A stretch of 64,000 nt of DNA from Rhodococcus sp040643435 (GTDB lineage Bacteria > Actinomycetota > Actinomycetes > Mycobacteriales > Mycobacteriaceae). Each line of letters starts with the position of its first letter. Positions within the stretch are counted from its first letter, which is position 1. The stretch spans positions 1-64,000 of the forward strand of contig NZ_JBEYUH010000006.1 in assembly GCF_040643435.1 (NCBI RefSeq), read 5' to 3'. Shown here one piece after another: positions 41,849 through 50,030 of the stretch. The notes under the pieces are model-generated. The model saw only the letters and a list, made by a program, of their open reading frames with translations, was not told where the DNA came from and made no database searches. The position numbers and the translations under genes are program-made.

Positions 41849-42615
41849 TGGCCGTGAACAATTCTCTCTTCGATCTCACCGGGCGTTCGGCCGTGGTGAC
41901 CGGCGCGGCCGGCGGTATCGGCTCGGCCGTCGCCGAGGCTCTGGCCGCGGCCGGTGCAGCCGTGCTCGTCACCGACGTCGACGGTGACGCCGCAGCCGCT
42001 GTCGCCGAGCGTATCTCGGCCAATGGCGGCAAGGCGGACAGCGCCGCACTCGACGTCCGTGACAGGGAAGCGGCCGACGCAGCGATGGCCCGTGCTGCCG
42101 GCTTGACCGAAGGCGTCCTGCACATTCTCGTCAACAATGCCGGTGTCACCGACCCTGCAATGTTCGCCGACACCACCGTCGAGTCGTTCCAGCGGATCCA
42201 CGACATCCACGTGCTCGGTGCCTTCACCTGCTCACAGGCGGCGCTGCCCTTCCTCGCGACCGACGGCACGGGACGGATCATCAACGTGACCTCCTCGGCG
42301 GGAATCACCGGCACGCTGGGGCAGGTGAACTACTCCGCGGCCAAGGCCGGGATCATCGGCATGACCAAGTCGCTCGCTCGCGAGCTGGCACGCAAGAACA
42401 TCCTCGTCAACGCTCTGGCTCCGCTCGCTGCGACGCCCATGACCGAGACGATCCGCACCAACGAGAAGTTCGCTGCGAACATGCTGGGTCGTATTCCCCT
42501 GCGGCGTTGGGCATCGCCGGAGGAAGTGGCCGGAGCATTCGTCTTCCTGGCCACGGACGCAGCGTCCTTCGTCACCGGGCAGGTCCTGCCGGTCGACGGC
42601 GGTATGGTGATGTGA
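41848..42615 (+). CDS. Short-chain dehydrogenase, 3-hydroxyacyl-CoA dehydrogenase candidate
   Basis: A 255-residue classical SDR: TGAAGGIG, TDVDGD after strand 2 (NAD-type), NNAG, NVTSSAGI and YSAAKAG as Y-x3-K, ending PVDGGMV. Together with the preceding ACAD and the crotonase and thiolase downstream it would complete a beta-oxidation cycle as the hydroxyacyl-CoA oxidising step. ATG shares one base with the ACAD stop, and its stop shares one base with the CoA-transferase start. Confidence 0.88.
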   Translation: MAVNNSLFDLTGRSAVVTGAAGGIGSAVAEALAAAGAAVLVTDVDGDAAAAVAERISANGGKADSAALDVRDREAADAAMARAAGLTEGVLHILVNNAGVTDPAMFADTTVESFQRIHDIHVLGAFTCSQAALPFLATDGTGRIINVTSSAGITGTLGQVNYSAAKAGIIGMTKSLARELARKNILVNALAPLAATPMTETIRTNEKFAANMLGRIPLRRWASPEEVAGAFVFLATDAASFVTGQVLPVDGGMVM

Positions 42616-43910
42616 TGCCCGAGGCTGGGACGGGTTGGGAAACAACGGGTTCGGGGGAAACGAGCTCGGGTGGTCCGGATGGCCCGCTCGCAGGAGTCAC
42701 CGTCATCTCCCTGGAGCAGGCCGTCTCGGCCCCGATGTGCACGCGCACGCTCGCCGACTTCGGTGCACGGGTCATCAAGATCGAGAACCCCCGCGGGGGT
42801 GATTTCGCGCGCGACTACGACGACGTCGTCCGCGGCATGGCGGCCCATTTCGTGTGGGCGAACCGCGGCAAGGAGTCGGTGACACTCGACCTGAAATCGG
42901 AGGACGGGATCGCCGTCCTTCATCGACTCCTCGCACGCTCGGATGTGCTCGTGTCGAACCTCGCGCCGGGTGCCACGGCTCGACTCGGTCTGTCACCCGA
43001 CCGGCTCGAGGAGAGCTATCCCGAGCTCATCGCAGTCGAGATCGACGGTTACGGGCCCGGCGGGCCGCTCTCCCACAAACGCGCGTACGACCTCCTCGTC
43101 CAGGCGGAGGCGGGTGCCTGCGCTGTCACCGGTTATCCCGACATGCCGGCGAAACCGGGACCGCCGGTCGCCGATATCACCACCGGCCTGTATTCGGCGG
43201 TGTCGATCCTCGCCTTGCTGTGCGGTAAGGAGCGGCATCGCGGCCGCGGGGGTGCGCTGTCGAAGGTCTCGGTGAGCCTGTTCGACACGATGACCGAACT
43301 CATGGGTTATCCGCTCACCTACACGCGCTATTCCGGAGTGAACCAGCAGCCACTGGGCATGTCGTCGCCTGCGGTTTCACCGTACGGGTCGTACCGGACT
43401 GCCGACGACCAGGTGGTCGTGCTCGGCACCACCAACGACAGGGAATGGCAGCGGCTCGCGCGGGAGATCATCGAACGCGACGACCTCGCCGACGACGAGC
43501 GTTTCCGCACCAACGCCGGTCGCTGTGAGCATCGGGCCGTGCTCGACGAGGCGATTGCGCAGTGGTGCGCCCGGCATCCTCTCGCGTACGTGCAGAAGAT
43601 CGCCGACGAGGCCGGGATCGGCAATTCGCGTTACAACCTGCCCAGCGACGTGATCGCGCATCCTCAGTTGCAGGTACGCGATCGCTGGCGCCAGGTGGAC
43701 ACACCGAACGGTCCGATCGAGGCTCTGCTGCCCCCGCCGGTCGTGGAGGGCTTCGAACTGCCCATGGGTGCTGTGCCGGGACTCGGCGAGCACACCGATT
43801 CCGTCCTCCAGGACTTCGGCGTCACGCGGGACGAGATCGCACGGCTACGTGAGACGGGCGTGATCGGTCCCGCATACCGAACCCCTGCTGTGGAAGGGAA
43901 AGGCCGATGA
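42615..43910 (+). CDS. CaiB/BaiF family CoA-transferase
   Basis: A 431-residue family III CoA-transferase of normal length. GVTVISLEQAVSAPMCTRTLAD is a typical opening; the catalytic Asp is in KRAYDLLVQAEAG. FDTMTELM and SPYGSYRTADDQVVVLGTTND follow. It would move CoA onto the operon's starting acid or between intermediates. ATG 42615 is the first base-sharing start after the SDR stop; the first 20 residues are Gly/Ser/Thr-rich and may be a flexible extension. Confidence 0.9.
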   Translation: MPEAGTGWETTGSGETSSGGPDGPLAGVTVISLEQAVSAPMCTRTLADFGARVIKIENPRGGDFARDYDDVVRGMAAHFVWANRGKESVTLDLKSEDGIAVLHRLLARSDVLVSNLAPGATARLGLSPDRLEESYPELIAVEIDGYGPGGPLSHKRAYDLLVQAEAGACAVTGYPDMPAKPGPPVADITTGLYSAVSILALLCGKERHRGRGGALSKVSVSLFDTMTELMGYPLTYTRYSGVNQQPLGMSSPAVSPYGSYRTADDQVVVLGTTNDREWQRLAREIIERDDLADDERFRTNAGRCEHRAVLDEAIAQWCARHPLAYVQKIADEAGIGNSRYNLPSDVIAHPQLQVRDRWRQVDTPNGPIEALLPPPVVEGFELPMGAVPGLGEHTDSVLQDFGVTRDEIARLRETGVIGPAYRTPAVEGKGR

Positions 43911-44740
43911 GCGGCGGCAGTCTCCTCGTCGACGACCGTGACGGAATCCGGACCCTCACTCTGAACCGGCCACATCGCAAGAACGCGATCGACGGCGCGC
44001 TGTGGGAGTCGCTGCACGCCGCGCTCGTCGAAGCCGGTGACGATCCCGGCCTCCGGGCCCTGGTCGTCACCGGCGCGGCCGGCGCATTCTGCTCCGGCGC
44101 GGATATCTCGAAGCCCGGTGCCGCACATCCCATCCGCAAGATGCAGGCATTGACGGACGTGGCCTTGCGGCTTCACGAACTGCCGATTCCCACGGTCGCG
44201 AAGGTCGACGGCGTCGCATTCGGCGCCGGATGGAATCTGGCATTGGGATGCGACCTGGTTGTGGCTACGCCACGCTCGACGTTCTCGCAGATCTTCGTCC
44301 GACGGGGACTGTCGCCCGATCTGGGCGGCACGTGGTTGCTTCCGAAGCTCGTCGGCCTGCAGCAGGCGAAGCGATTGGCATTGCTGGCGGATGTCATCGA
44401 TGCCGACGAGGCGCTCCGGCTCGGCTTGGTGACCTGGGTCGAGACGGAGGAGAAGATCGACGATTTCGTCGACGATCTCTGTGCCCGGTTGGTGGCGGGC
44501 CCGCCGGTGGCACTTGCGCAGACCAAAGCGCTGTTGAACGAGGCCGGCGAGCGCGGTCTGCGCGATGCGCTGGCGAGCGAGGCGCGGGCCCAGGCCGTCA
44601 ACTTCGCAACCGTCGACGCCCCCGAAGCCTTCCGGGCCTTCGCGGAGAAGCGCGAAGCGCAGTTCACCGGAAGGTGGGCGCTCGGTCCGGCCGGCAACGA
44701 ATCGGCACCATCACCTACGAGTGGAGAAGTACATGCGTGA
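43907..44740 (+). CDS. Enoyl-CoA hydratase/isomerase (PaaG-like)
   Basis: A 277-residue crotonase with FCSGADIS and GVAFGAGWNLALGCD as the oxyanion hole. SQIFVRRGLSPDLGGTWLLPK carries a single acid (Asp) at the second catalytic position, the pattern of PaaG-type isomerases and dienoyl-CoA isomerases. It may move a double bond or hydrate a bulky enoyl-CoA. The start overlaps the CoA-transferase stop by 4 bases and the end overlaps the thiolase start by 8 bases. Confidence 0.86.
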   Translation: MSGGSLLVDDRDGIRTLTLNRPHRKNAIDGALWESLHAALVEAGDDPGLRALVVTGAAGAFCSGADISKPGAAHPIRKMQALTDVALRLHELPIPTVAKVDGVAFGAGWNLALGCDLVVATPRSTFSQIFVRRGLSPDLGGTWLLPKLVGLQQAKRLALLADVIDADEALRLGLVTWVETEEKIDDFVDDLCARLVAGPPVALAQTKALLNEAGERGLRDALASEARAQAVNFATVDAPEAFRAFAEKREAQFTGRWALGPAGNESAPSPTSGEVHA

Positions 44741-45887
44741 AGCAGTCATCGTCGAGGCAGTCCGTACGCCGGTCGGCAAACGCAACGGCGGACTGGCCGG
44801 TGAGCATCCGGCGGATCTCTCGGCGCACGTCCTGCAGGCTCTCGTCGACCGCACGGGAATCGACCCGGCACTCATCGACGATGTCGTGTGGGGTTGCGTC
44901 TCGCAGGTGGGCGACCAGTCGAGCAACATCGGCCGGTACTCGGTTCTCGCGGCCGGGTGGCCCGAGTCGATCCCGGGCACGACCGTCAACCGTGCATGCG
45001 GGTCGAGCCAGCAGGCACTCGATTTCGCGGCGCAGGCGGTGATGTCGGGGCAGCAGGATGTCGTCGTCGCCGGTGGCGTAGAGGTGATGAGCCGGGTGCC
45101 CTTGGGCTCGGCCCGGGCCTCCGGGCAGCCCTACGGCCCCAAGGCGCTCGCGCGATACGACGGATTCTCGTTCAACCAAGGCATCTCCGCAGAGAAGATC
45201 GCGCAGAAGTGGGGGTTCTCCCGCACTCGTCTCGACGAGTTCGCGGTGCTCTCGCACGAGCGTGCTGCCGCCGCGCTGGACCGGGGTGCGTTCGACGGGC
45301 AGATCGTCCCGGTGCCGACGCAAGCCGGGACGGTGTCCGTCGACGAAGGGGTGCGCCGGGGGTCGACCGTCGAGAAACTTGCCGGATTGAAGCCGGCCTT
45401 CGCCGAGGACGGGGTCATCCACGCCGGCAACTCGTCGCAGATCTCCGATGGCGCCGCAGCACTGCTCGTCACGACTCCGGAGAAGGCGCGGGAACTCGGC
45501 CTCACGCCACTGGTGCGGTATCGGGCGGGTGCCGTTGCCGGAGCGGATCCGGTACTCATGCTGACCGGGCCGATCCCTGCGACCGAGAAGGTTCTCGCGA
45601 AGTCCGGCGTCGCACTGGAAGAGGTCGGCGTCTTCGAGGTGAACGAGGCTTTTGCGTCGGTGCCGTTGGCGTGGCTGGCCGAGACCGGCGCCGACCCCGA
45701 GAAGCTGAACCCGCTCGGTGGGGCGATCGCACTCGGTCATCCCCTCGGCGGCTCCGGAGCTGTACTGATGACGCGGATGATCCATCACATGCGCGATCAG
45801 GATCTTCGCTTCGGTCTCCAGACCATGTGCGAGGGGGGCGGCACCGCCAATGCGACCGTCGTCGAGTTGATCCGAAACCAGGGCTGA
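44733..45887 (+). CDS. Thiolase (acetyl-CoA acyltransferase)
   Basis: A 384-residue degradative thiolase: acyl-accepting C89 in NRACGSSQQ, NEAFAS, GHPLGGSGAVLM with the His and CEGGGTANA with the second Cys. It closes the operon's beta-oxidation set. Compared with the other thiolase (21.3 kb), it has the more standard FadA-like sequence. ATG 44733 lies inside the crotonase gene, preceded by TGGAGAAG. Confidence 0.91.
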   Translation: MREAVIVEAVRTPVGKRNGGLAGEHPADLSAHVLQALVDRTGIDPALIDDVVWGCVSQVGDQSSNIGRYSVLAAGWPESIPGTTVNRACGSSQQALDFAAQAVMSGQQDVVVAGGVEVMSRVPLGSARASGQPYGPKALARYDGFSFNQGISAEKIAQKWGFSRTRLDEFAVLSHERAAAALDRGAFDGQIVPVPTQAGTVSVDEGVRRGSTVEKLAGLKPAFAEDGVIHAGNSSQISDGAAALLVTTPEKARELGLTPLVRYRAGAVAGADPVLMLTGPIPATEKVLAKSGVALEEVGVFEVNEAFASVPLAWLAETGADPEKLNPLGGAIALGHPLGGSGAVLMTRMIHHMRDQDLRFGLQTMCEGGGTANATVVELIRNQG

Positions 45888-45940
45888 GGAGGACATTCGG
45901 GCAGGTGTGACATCCATCGGGAAATAAACATAATGAGACG

Positions 45941-45970
45941 CTTGTCACAAGAGGAAAAACGACTTAATGT
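45941..45970 (+). promoter_or_regulatory. Promoter and small palindrome before the TetR gene
   Basis: TTGTCA (45942-45947), a 17-base spacer and TAATGT (45965-45970) form a good promoter reading to the TTG start at 46011. CTTGTcACAAG (45941-45951) is a perfect 5-1-5 palindrome over the -35 box, suggesting autoregulation. Confidence 0.5.
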
Positions 45971-46010
45971 GTGTTCAGTAGGTTGTCCTTCTACAAAGAA
46001 GTGAGGGGTC

Positions 46011-46613
46011 TTGTCTCAACGTGCATACGACACTCTCCTCGCCAGAGGTGAGGACCGTCGGGAGCTGATCGTCAGCGTCGCCCAACGGTTTCTGGCGCGG
46101 AACGGGTGGCGCAGCACGAGCCTCTCTCAGATCGCCCGGGAAGCAGGATTGACCCCTGCCGGGCTGTTGCACCACTTCGAGTCGAAGGACCAGTTGTTGC
46201 ATGCGGTGCTCGATGCCCGCGACAACGACGACGACGCCCGCGCGGATCGGACGGGGGATCTCGTCGATCAGATCAGGAAGATTCCGAAGCGTTTCGAGGA
46301 GTCACCCGAACTGGTCGGAATGTACGCGGTACTTCTCATCGAGAATCTCGAACCGGATGCTCCTCTGCACGAGCGCCTACTCGGGCGGTATCAGACGGCA
46401 CTCGAAACGGTCGAAGCCGGAATCCGGCGTGGACAACTTGCCGGCCGATACCGAACGGATGTGGACCCAGCCGTCAAAGCGGTGGAGATCGTCGCTTTCC
46501 TCAATGGAATGGAAACCTCATGGCTGCTCGATCGTTCGCTCCCACTGACCGCAATATTCGAGGACTTCACACAGTCGCTCGAGCAACAGCTCATGCCCGT
46601 CGCCACATCCTGA
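46011..46613 (+). CDS. TetR-family regulator
   Basis: A 200-residue TetR protein: helix-turn-helix from about residue 20 to 65 with SLSQIAREAGLTPAGLLHHF. The GLLHHF turn in place of the common SLYxHF resembles actinobacterial regulators of beta-oxidation genes. TTG 46011 has GTGAGGGG upstream and starts directly before the domain. It is downstream of the thiolase with its own promoter and may control the 40.3-45.9 kb operon or itself. Confidence 0.86.
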   Translation: MSQRAYDTLLARGEDRRELIVSVAQRFLARNGWRSTSLSQIAREAGLTPAGLLHHFESKDQLLHAVLDARDNDDDARADRTGDLVDQIRKIPKRFEESPELVGMYAVLLIENLEPDAPLHERLLGRYQTALETVEAGIRRGQLAGRYRTDVDPAVKAVEIVAFLNGMETSWLLDRSLPLTAIFEDFTQSLEQQLMPVATS

Positions 46614-47119
46614 GGCGGAGAGTCGCGATCGTCGCGCCCCGAGTCGCAGACGCCGTCCGTTACACCGGAGGCTGGCTGTACGACCAGGTGGCAGCAGGCT
46701 GGGAAGTGGTGGTGGTGGTCCCGCAGAGTTCCGATCTGCGTCCGTTCGAAATTCTCGGCGCCACGAAGGCAGTCGATCTCGAGTCGGCTCTGAGTTCCGG
46801 ATCCCAGGGTCCGATGCCCGACACCGTAGCCGTCGCAGCGGAGCTCTACATGTCCGACGAGCGGATCCGAGGGGGTGTGCTCGACACGCTCTCGGAGAGC
46901 CCGGCCAAGATCGCGCTGTGGGGTGAGGGCATACCCTCCGAACTCGACTCCCGAATCGCGCCGCTGCAGCACCGCCTGAGCCGAGCAGCCCAGGTTTTCA
47001 AGTCGCACGCACTCGCCGCTGCGTCGGCGCCGGCAACTGCCGTCGGCCTCACCGAGTCCTTCCGGACCGGGGGTGTCGACGCCGGCCGTGTGCGCGGTGG
47101 TCTGCTCTCCATGGTCTGA
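46520..47119 (+). CDS. Conserved-looking protein of unknown function, start uncertain
   Basis: The clear coding part begins near 46620 with RRRVAIVAPRVADAVRYTGGW and runs to the stop (LLSMV). I do not recognise a family; Rossmann-like strands (VAIVAPR and VVVVVPQ) suggest a nucleotide- or sugar-binding fold. No ATG, GTG or TTG lies near 46620, so the first usable start is ATG 46520, 94 bases inside the TetR gene. That would give 199 residues with an unusual Arg-rich lead, and a non-canonical start is possible. It is tightly linked to the TetR gene and ends at a strong hairpin. Confidence 0.55.
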   Translation: MAARSFAPTDRNIRGLHTVARATAHARRHILRRRVAIVAPRVADAVRYTGGWLYDQVAAGWEVVVVVPQSSDLRPFEILGATKAVDLESALSSGSQGPMPDTVAVAAELYMSDERIRGGVLDTLSESPAKIALWGEGIPSELDSRIAPLQHRLSRAAQVFKSHALAAASAPATAVGLTESFRTGGVDAGRVRGGLLSMV

Positions 47120-47134
47120 GGGTTCCGGTTCGTA

Positions 47135-47176
47135 CGGCTGTGGCTCCGACTTCCCACGAAGTCGGAGCCACAGCCG
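47135..47176. terminator. Perfect 19-bp stem terminator between convergent genes
   Basis: Bases 47135-47153 and 47158-47176 are exact reverse complements around a CCAC loop, between the plus-strand stop at 47119 and the minus-strand stop at 47228. It probably ends both messages. No T run is present. Confidence 0.8.
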
Positions 47177-47219
47177 AAGCGCAGCCGGAGGCCCGGAGTT
47201 TCGGCCGAAGCGCAGCCGG
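47173..47219. repeat. Two direct copies of a 16-bp sequence
   Basis: GCCGAAGCGCAGCCGG occurs at 47173-47188 and 47204-47219, 31 bases apart, next to the terminator. No function is evident. Confidence 0.7.
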
Positions 47220-47227
47220 CCCGGCGC

Positions 47228-48226
47228 TCAGCGCGACATATCGATGACGACCTTCCCCACCGCTCGTCCATCCGCCACCCGGCGCAATGCCTGCGCGGTG
47301 TCCTCGAGCGGATAGTCCGCCCCGATGTGCGGAACCGCCTTGCCGGAGACGAGCAGATCCACCAGCTCGGCCTCGTTCCGCCGGTACTCCTCGGGATCGA
47401 GATCCTGGAACTGGAAGCCCATGATCCGGATTCCCTTGACCAGTACGAGGTTCAACGGAATCCGAGGGATCGAACCGGACGCGTATCCGACAGTGACGAA
47501 ACGTCCGCCGCGGCGAAGTGAACGGAGCGCCGGCTCCGAGAGTTCTCCGCCCACCGGGTCGATCACCACGTCCGCACCCTCGGGCACAGCCTTCTTCAGG
47601 GACGAGCGCAGATCCTCCGCCCGGTGGTCGATCATGTGGGCCGCGCCGTAGGACGACGCTACCGCCAGCTTCTCGGTCGACGAGGCGACTGCGGTGACCG
47701 AAGCGCCCAGTGCCACGCCGAGTTGCACGGCCGCAAGACCGACTCCGCCACCCGCCCCGAGCACGACGAGTTCCTCACCCGCCTCCAGCCGGGCCACGGA
47801 CCGGAGCGTGTGATAGGCCGTGCGGTGCGCCACCCCGAAGGATGCAGCGGTTCGATCGTCGATGCCGTGAGGAATCTTCTTCAGGGATTTCACGGGAGCG
47901 ACGATCTCGTCGGCGAACGCTCCGACCAGTCCGGTGCCGGTGACGCGGTCGCCGACCGAGATCTCACCCGCATCGTCCGCGATCTCGACGACGGTACCCG
48001 CGTACTCGCTGCCCGGAACGAAGGGCGGCGGCACGCTGATCTGGTACTTGTTCGCCACGAGGAGGACGTCGGGAAAGTTCACCGCCGCTGCCCCCACTCG
48101 CACCCGGACCTGCCCGGGCGCGAGTGGGGATGACGGCCGCGACTCCATCCGGAGGGATTCGGGCTCCCCGTATTCGGTGCAGACGACGGCGCGAACGGTG
48201 CTCGTAGGCTCTTCCGGAGCGGTCAC
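47228..48226 (-). CDS. Zinc-free MDR oxidoreductase (quinone-oxidoreductase-like)
   Basis: A 332-residue medium-chain dehydrogenase without zinc ligands: GSEYAGTV, AHRTAYHTL and GAGGGVGLAAVQLG as the NADP-binding loop, as in zeta-crystallin and enoyl reductases. It could reduce an enone, an enoyl-CoA or a quinone. The GTG start at 48226 overlaps the crotonase stop as GTGA. It is the last of four genes in the operon that starts with the ACAD11-like enzyme. Confidence 0.86.
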   Translation of the reverse strand: MTAPEEPTSTVRAVVCTEYGEPESLRMESRPSSPLAPGQVRVRVGAAAVNFPDVLLVANKYQISVPPPFVPGSEYAGTVVEIADDAGEISVGDRVTGTGLVGAFADEIVAPVKSLKKIPHGIDDRTAASFGVAHRTAYHTLRSVARLEAGEELVVLGAGGGVGLAAVQLGVALGASVTAVASSTEKLAVASSYGAAHMIDHRAEDLRSSLKKAVPEGADVVIDPVGGELSEPALRSLRRGGRFVTVGYASGSIPRIPLNLVLVKGIRIMGFQFQDLDPEEYRRNEAELVDLLVSGKAVPHIGADYPLEDTAQALRRVADGRAVGKVVIDMSR

Positions 48227-49002
48227 TGTCCCTGCCAGACCGGTGCCCGCTTCTCCATGAACGCGGTGGCGCCTTCCTTGGCGTCGTGGCTGGTGAAGAC
48301 GACCGACTGCCAATGGGAGAGTCGCTCGTCGGCCCGCTCGGGATCGGCCTGGGTCAGCCGGACCAGTTCCTTCACCGCAGACAGCCCGAGCGGGGCGTTC
48401 GCCGCGATCCGCCGGGCGTAGTCGAGCGCGGTGTCCATCACCTGATCCGGTGCCACCACGGCATTGATCAGGCCGAGTTCGTAGCCGCGCTGCGCCGGGA
48501 TCGGATCCCCGGTCAGGGTGAGTTCGAGGGCCGCTCCGATGGGGATGCGGGTGCCGATGGCGGTGCCACCACCGGCGGGAAAGAGTCCGCGCTTCACTTC
48601 GGGCAGGCCGAACTTCGCCTCGGAGGACGCCACGATGATGTCGGCGCCGAGGAGAAGTTCGAGACCGCCGCCCACGGCACTGCCGTTGGCGGCGCCGATG
48701 ACCGGAACGGAGAGTTCGCCCTTGGAGAGCCGTGCGTATCCGGCGGCTTCGTCGGAATCGGTCCCGATGTCCTCGCCTTCTGCGAACGCCCGGAGGTCCA
48801 TGCCGGCGCAGAATGCCCGGTCGCCCGTGCCGGTGAGCACGATCGCCCGGATCTCCGGATCCGCTTCGGCCCGGAGTGCTGCGGCACCGAGACCGCGGAT
48901 CACGGCTCCGTTGAGGGCATTTCGTGCTTCCGGTCGGTCGATGCGGAGTACGAGCACCGGTCCGTGCTGTTCCTGTACCAGTCCGTCCACAGCTGTCGTC
49001 AT
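48223..49002 (-). CDS. Enoyl-CoA hydratase
   Basis: A 259-residue crotonase: AFCAGMDLR and GSAVGGGLELLLG as oxyanion hole, and LPEVKRGLFPAGGG with the first catalytic Glu kept; the second acid is not obvious. Of the four crotonases here it is closest to a normal hydratase. ATG 49002 overlaps the stop of the phosphotransferase gene. In order: dehydrogenation, phosphotransfer, hydration, reduction. Confidence 0.87.
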   Translation of the reverse strand: MTTAVDGLVQEQHGPVLVLRIDRPEARNALNGAVIRGLGAAALRAEADPEIRAIVLTGTGDRAFCAGMDLRAFAEGEDIGTDSDEAAGYARLSKGELSVPVIGAANGSAVGGGLELLLGADIIVASSEAKFGLPEVKRGLFPAGGGTAIGTRIPIGAALELTLTGDPIPAQRGYELGLINAVVAPDQVMDTALDYARRIAANAPLGLSAVKELVRLTQADPERADERLSHWQSVVFTSHDAKEGATAFMEKRAPVWQGQ

Positions 49003-50030
49003 GACGCGACTCCCTTGTAATCGGTCGACTCGGCGAGGTCGGCGGCCGACTTCATGAGGTTGGTGATGACCGGTCCGTAGGACTGCAGTTTGGGATCGTC
49101 CCCGGCTCGCTGGAAGCCCTGTTCGAGGACGATGGCGAGCTTCCACTTGGCGAGAATCAAGTAGTAGTCGATGTCGTCGACCTGGCGACCGGAGACCTCG
49201 GCGTAGTGCGCGAGCATCTGCGAGCGGCCCGGCATCCCGGTCAGGTCGACGTAGCTCACCGCGCTGTCCTCGTTCGCGCTCGTGTCCTCCGGCCAGTTCA
49301 TGAGCATCCAGCCGAGATCGAGCTTCGGATCGCCGACGGTCCCCATCTCCCAGTCGACGAGTGCCGCGAGCTTCGCGGGGGCGCCGTGCTCGAACATCAC
49401 GTTGGCGAACTGGTAGTCGCCGTGCATCAGTCCCGGGACGTAGTCGAGCGGGCGGTGGGTCTCGAGCCACGTGGTGGCGACGTCCATACCCTCGATCTCG
49501 CGGGCCTTGATCCGTTCGAAGAAACGGGTCCACCGACTCACCTGCCGGTCGTGGAAGCCCTCGGGGCGCCCGAGATCGTGCAGGCCCTGTGCCTTCCAGT
49601 CCACCTTCGACAGCAGGGCGATGCCCTCGGCGAGCTGGTAGGCCAGGCCGGCCCGGGCATCGAGGTCGGTGTCGAAGGGTGCGGGCCAGGTGCCGCGATG
49701 GTCCATCGGCGACCATCCGTCGACGTGGCCCATGAGGTAGAAGGAACGGCCCAGCACGGACGTGTCCTCACAGGCGGCAACGGCTTTCGTGTGGGGTACA
49801 TCGGTTCCGGCGAGTCCCTGGATGATGCGCCATTCGCGCATGATCCCGCTGTCGCGGTCGGCCGGCGCACCGGCCGGAGGGATGCGGATGACGCACGTGA
49901 AGTCGTCGCGCGTGAGCTTGTAGATCTCGTTCTGTGTGCCGCCGGAGAGGTATTTCGCGTCGAGGGGTGCGCCCTTACCGGGCAGGCCCTGCTCGTCCAT
50001 CCAATCGGCGAGACGCTCGGTGTCGATCAC
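48999..50030 (-). CDS. APH-family phosphotransferase, probable hydroxyacyl-CoA kinase
   Basis: A 343-residue aminoglycoside-phosphotransferase-fold protein. The catalytic loop H203-G-D-Y-Q-F-A-N210 and the metal-binding DWE at 226-228 are intact. Paired with an ACAD11-like gene it mirrors the APH half of ACAD10/ACAD11 and LvaA, which phosphorylate 4-hydroxyacyl-CoAs so that phosphate can be eliminated. So it is likely a catabolic kinase and not an antibiotic-resistance enzyme. GTG 50030 overlaps the ACAD stop as GTGA. Substrate assignment is inference. Confidence 0.85.
   Translation of the reverse strand: MIDTERLADWMDEQGLPGKGAPLDAKYLSGGTQNEIYKLTRDDFTCVIRIPPAGAPADRDSGIMREWRIIQGLAGTDVPHTKAVAACEDTSVLGRSFYLMGHVDGWSPMDHRGTWPAPFDTDLDARAGLAYQLAEGIALLSKVDWKAQGLHDLGRPEGFHDRQVSRWTRFFERIKAREIEGMDVATTWLETHRPLDYVPGLMHGDYQFANVMFEHGAPAKLAALVDWEMGTVGDPKLDLGWMLMNWPEDTSANEDSAVSYVDLTGMPGRSQMLAHYAEVSGRQVDDIDYYLILAKWKLAIVLEQGFQRAGDDPKLQSYGPVITNLMKSAADLAESTDYKGVAS

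Noticed and set aside
46106..46519. Upstream part of a 337-residue frame overlapping the TetR gene
   Set aside because: This part is a shadow of the TetR coding sequence in another frame. Only the portion after the TetR stop looks like real protein.
48999..50030. Aminoglycoside-resistance phosphotransferase
   Set aside because: It has the APH fold, but its coupling to ACAD11-like and crotonase genes fits acyl-CoA phosphorylation better.
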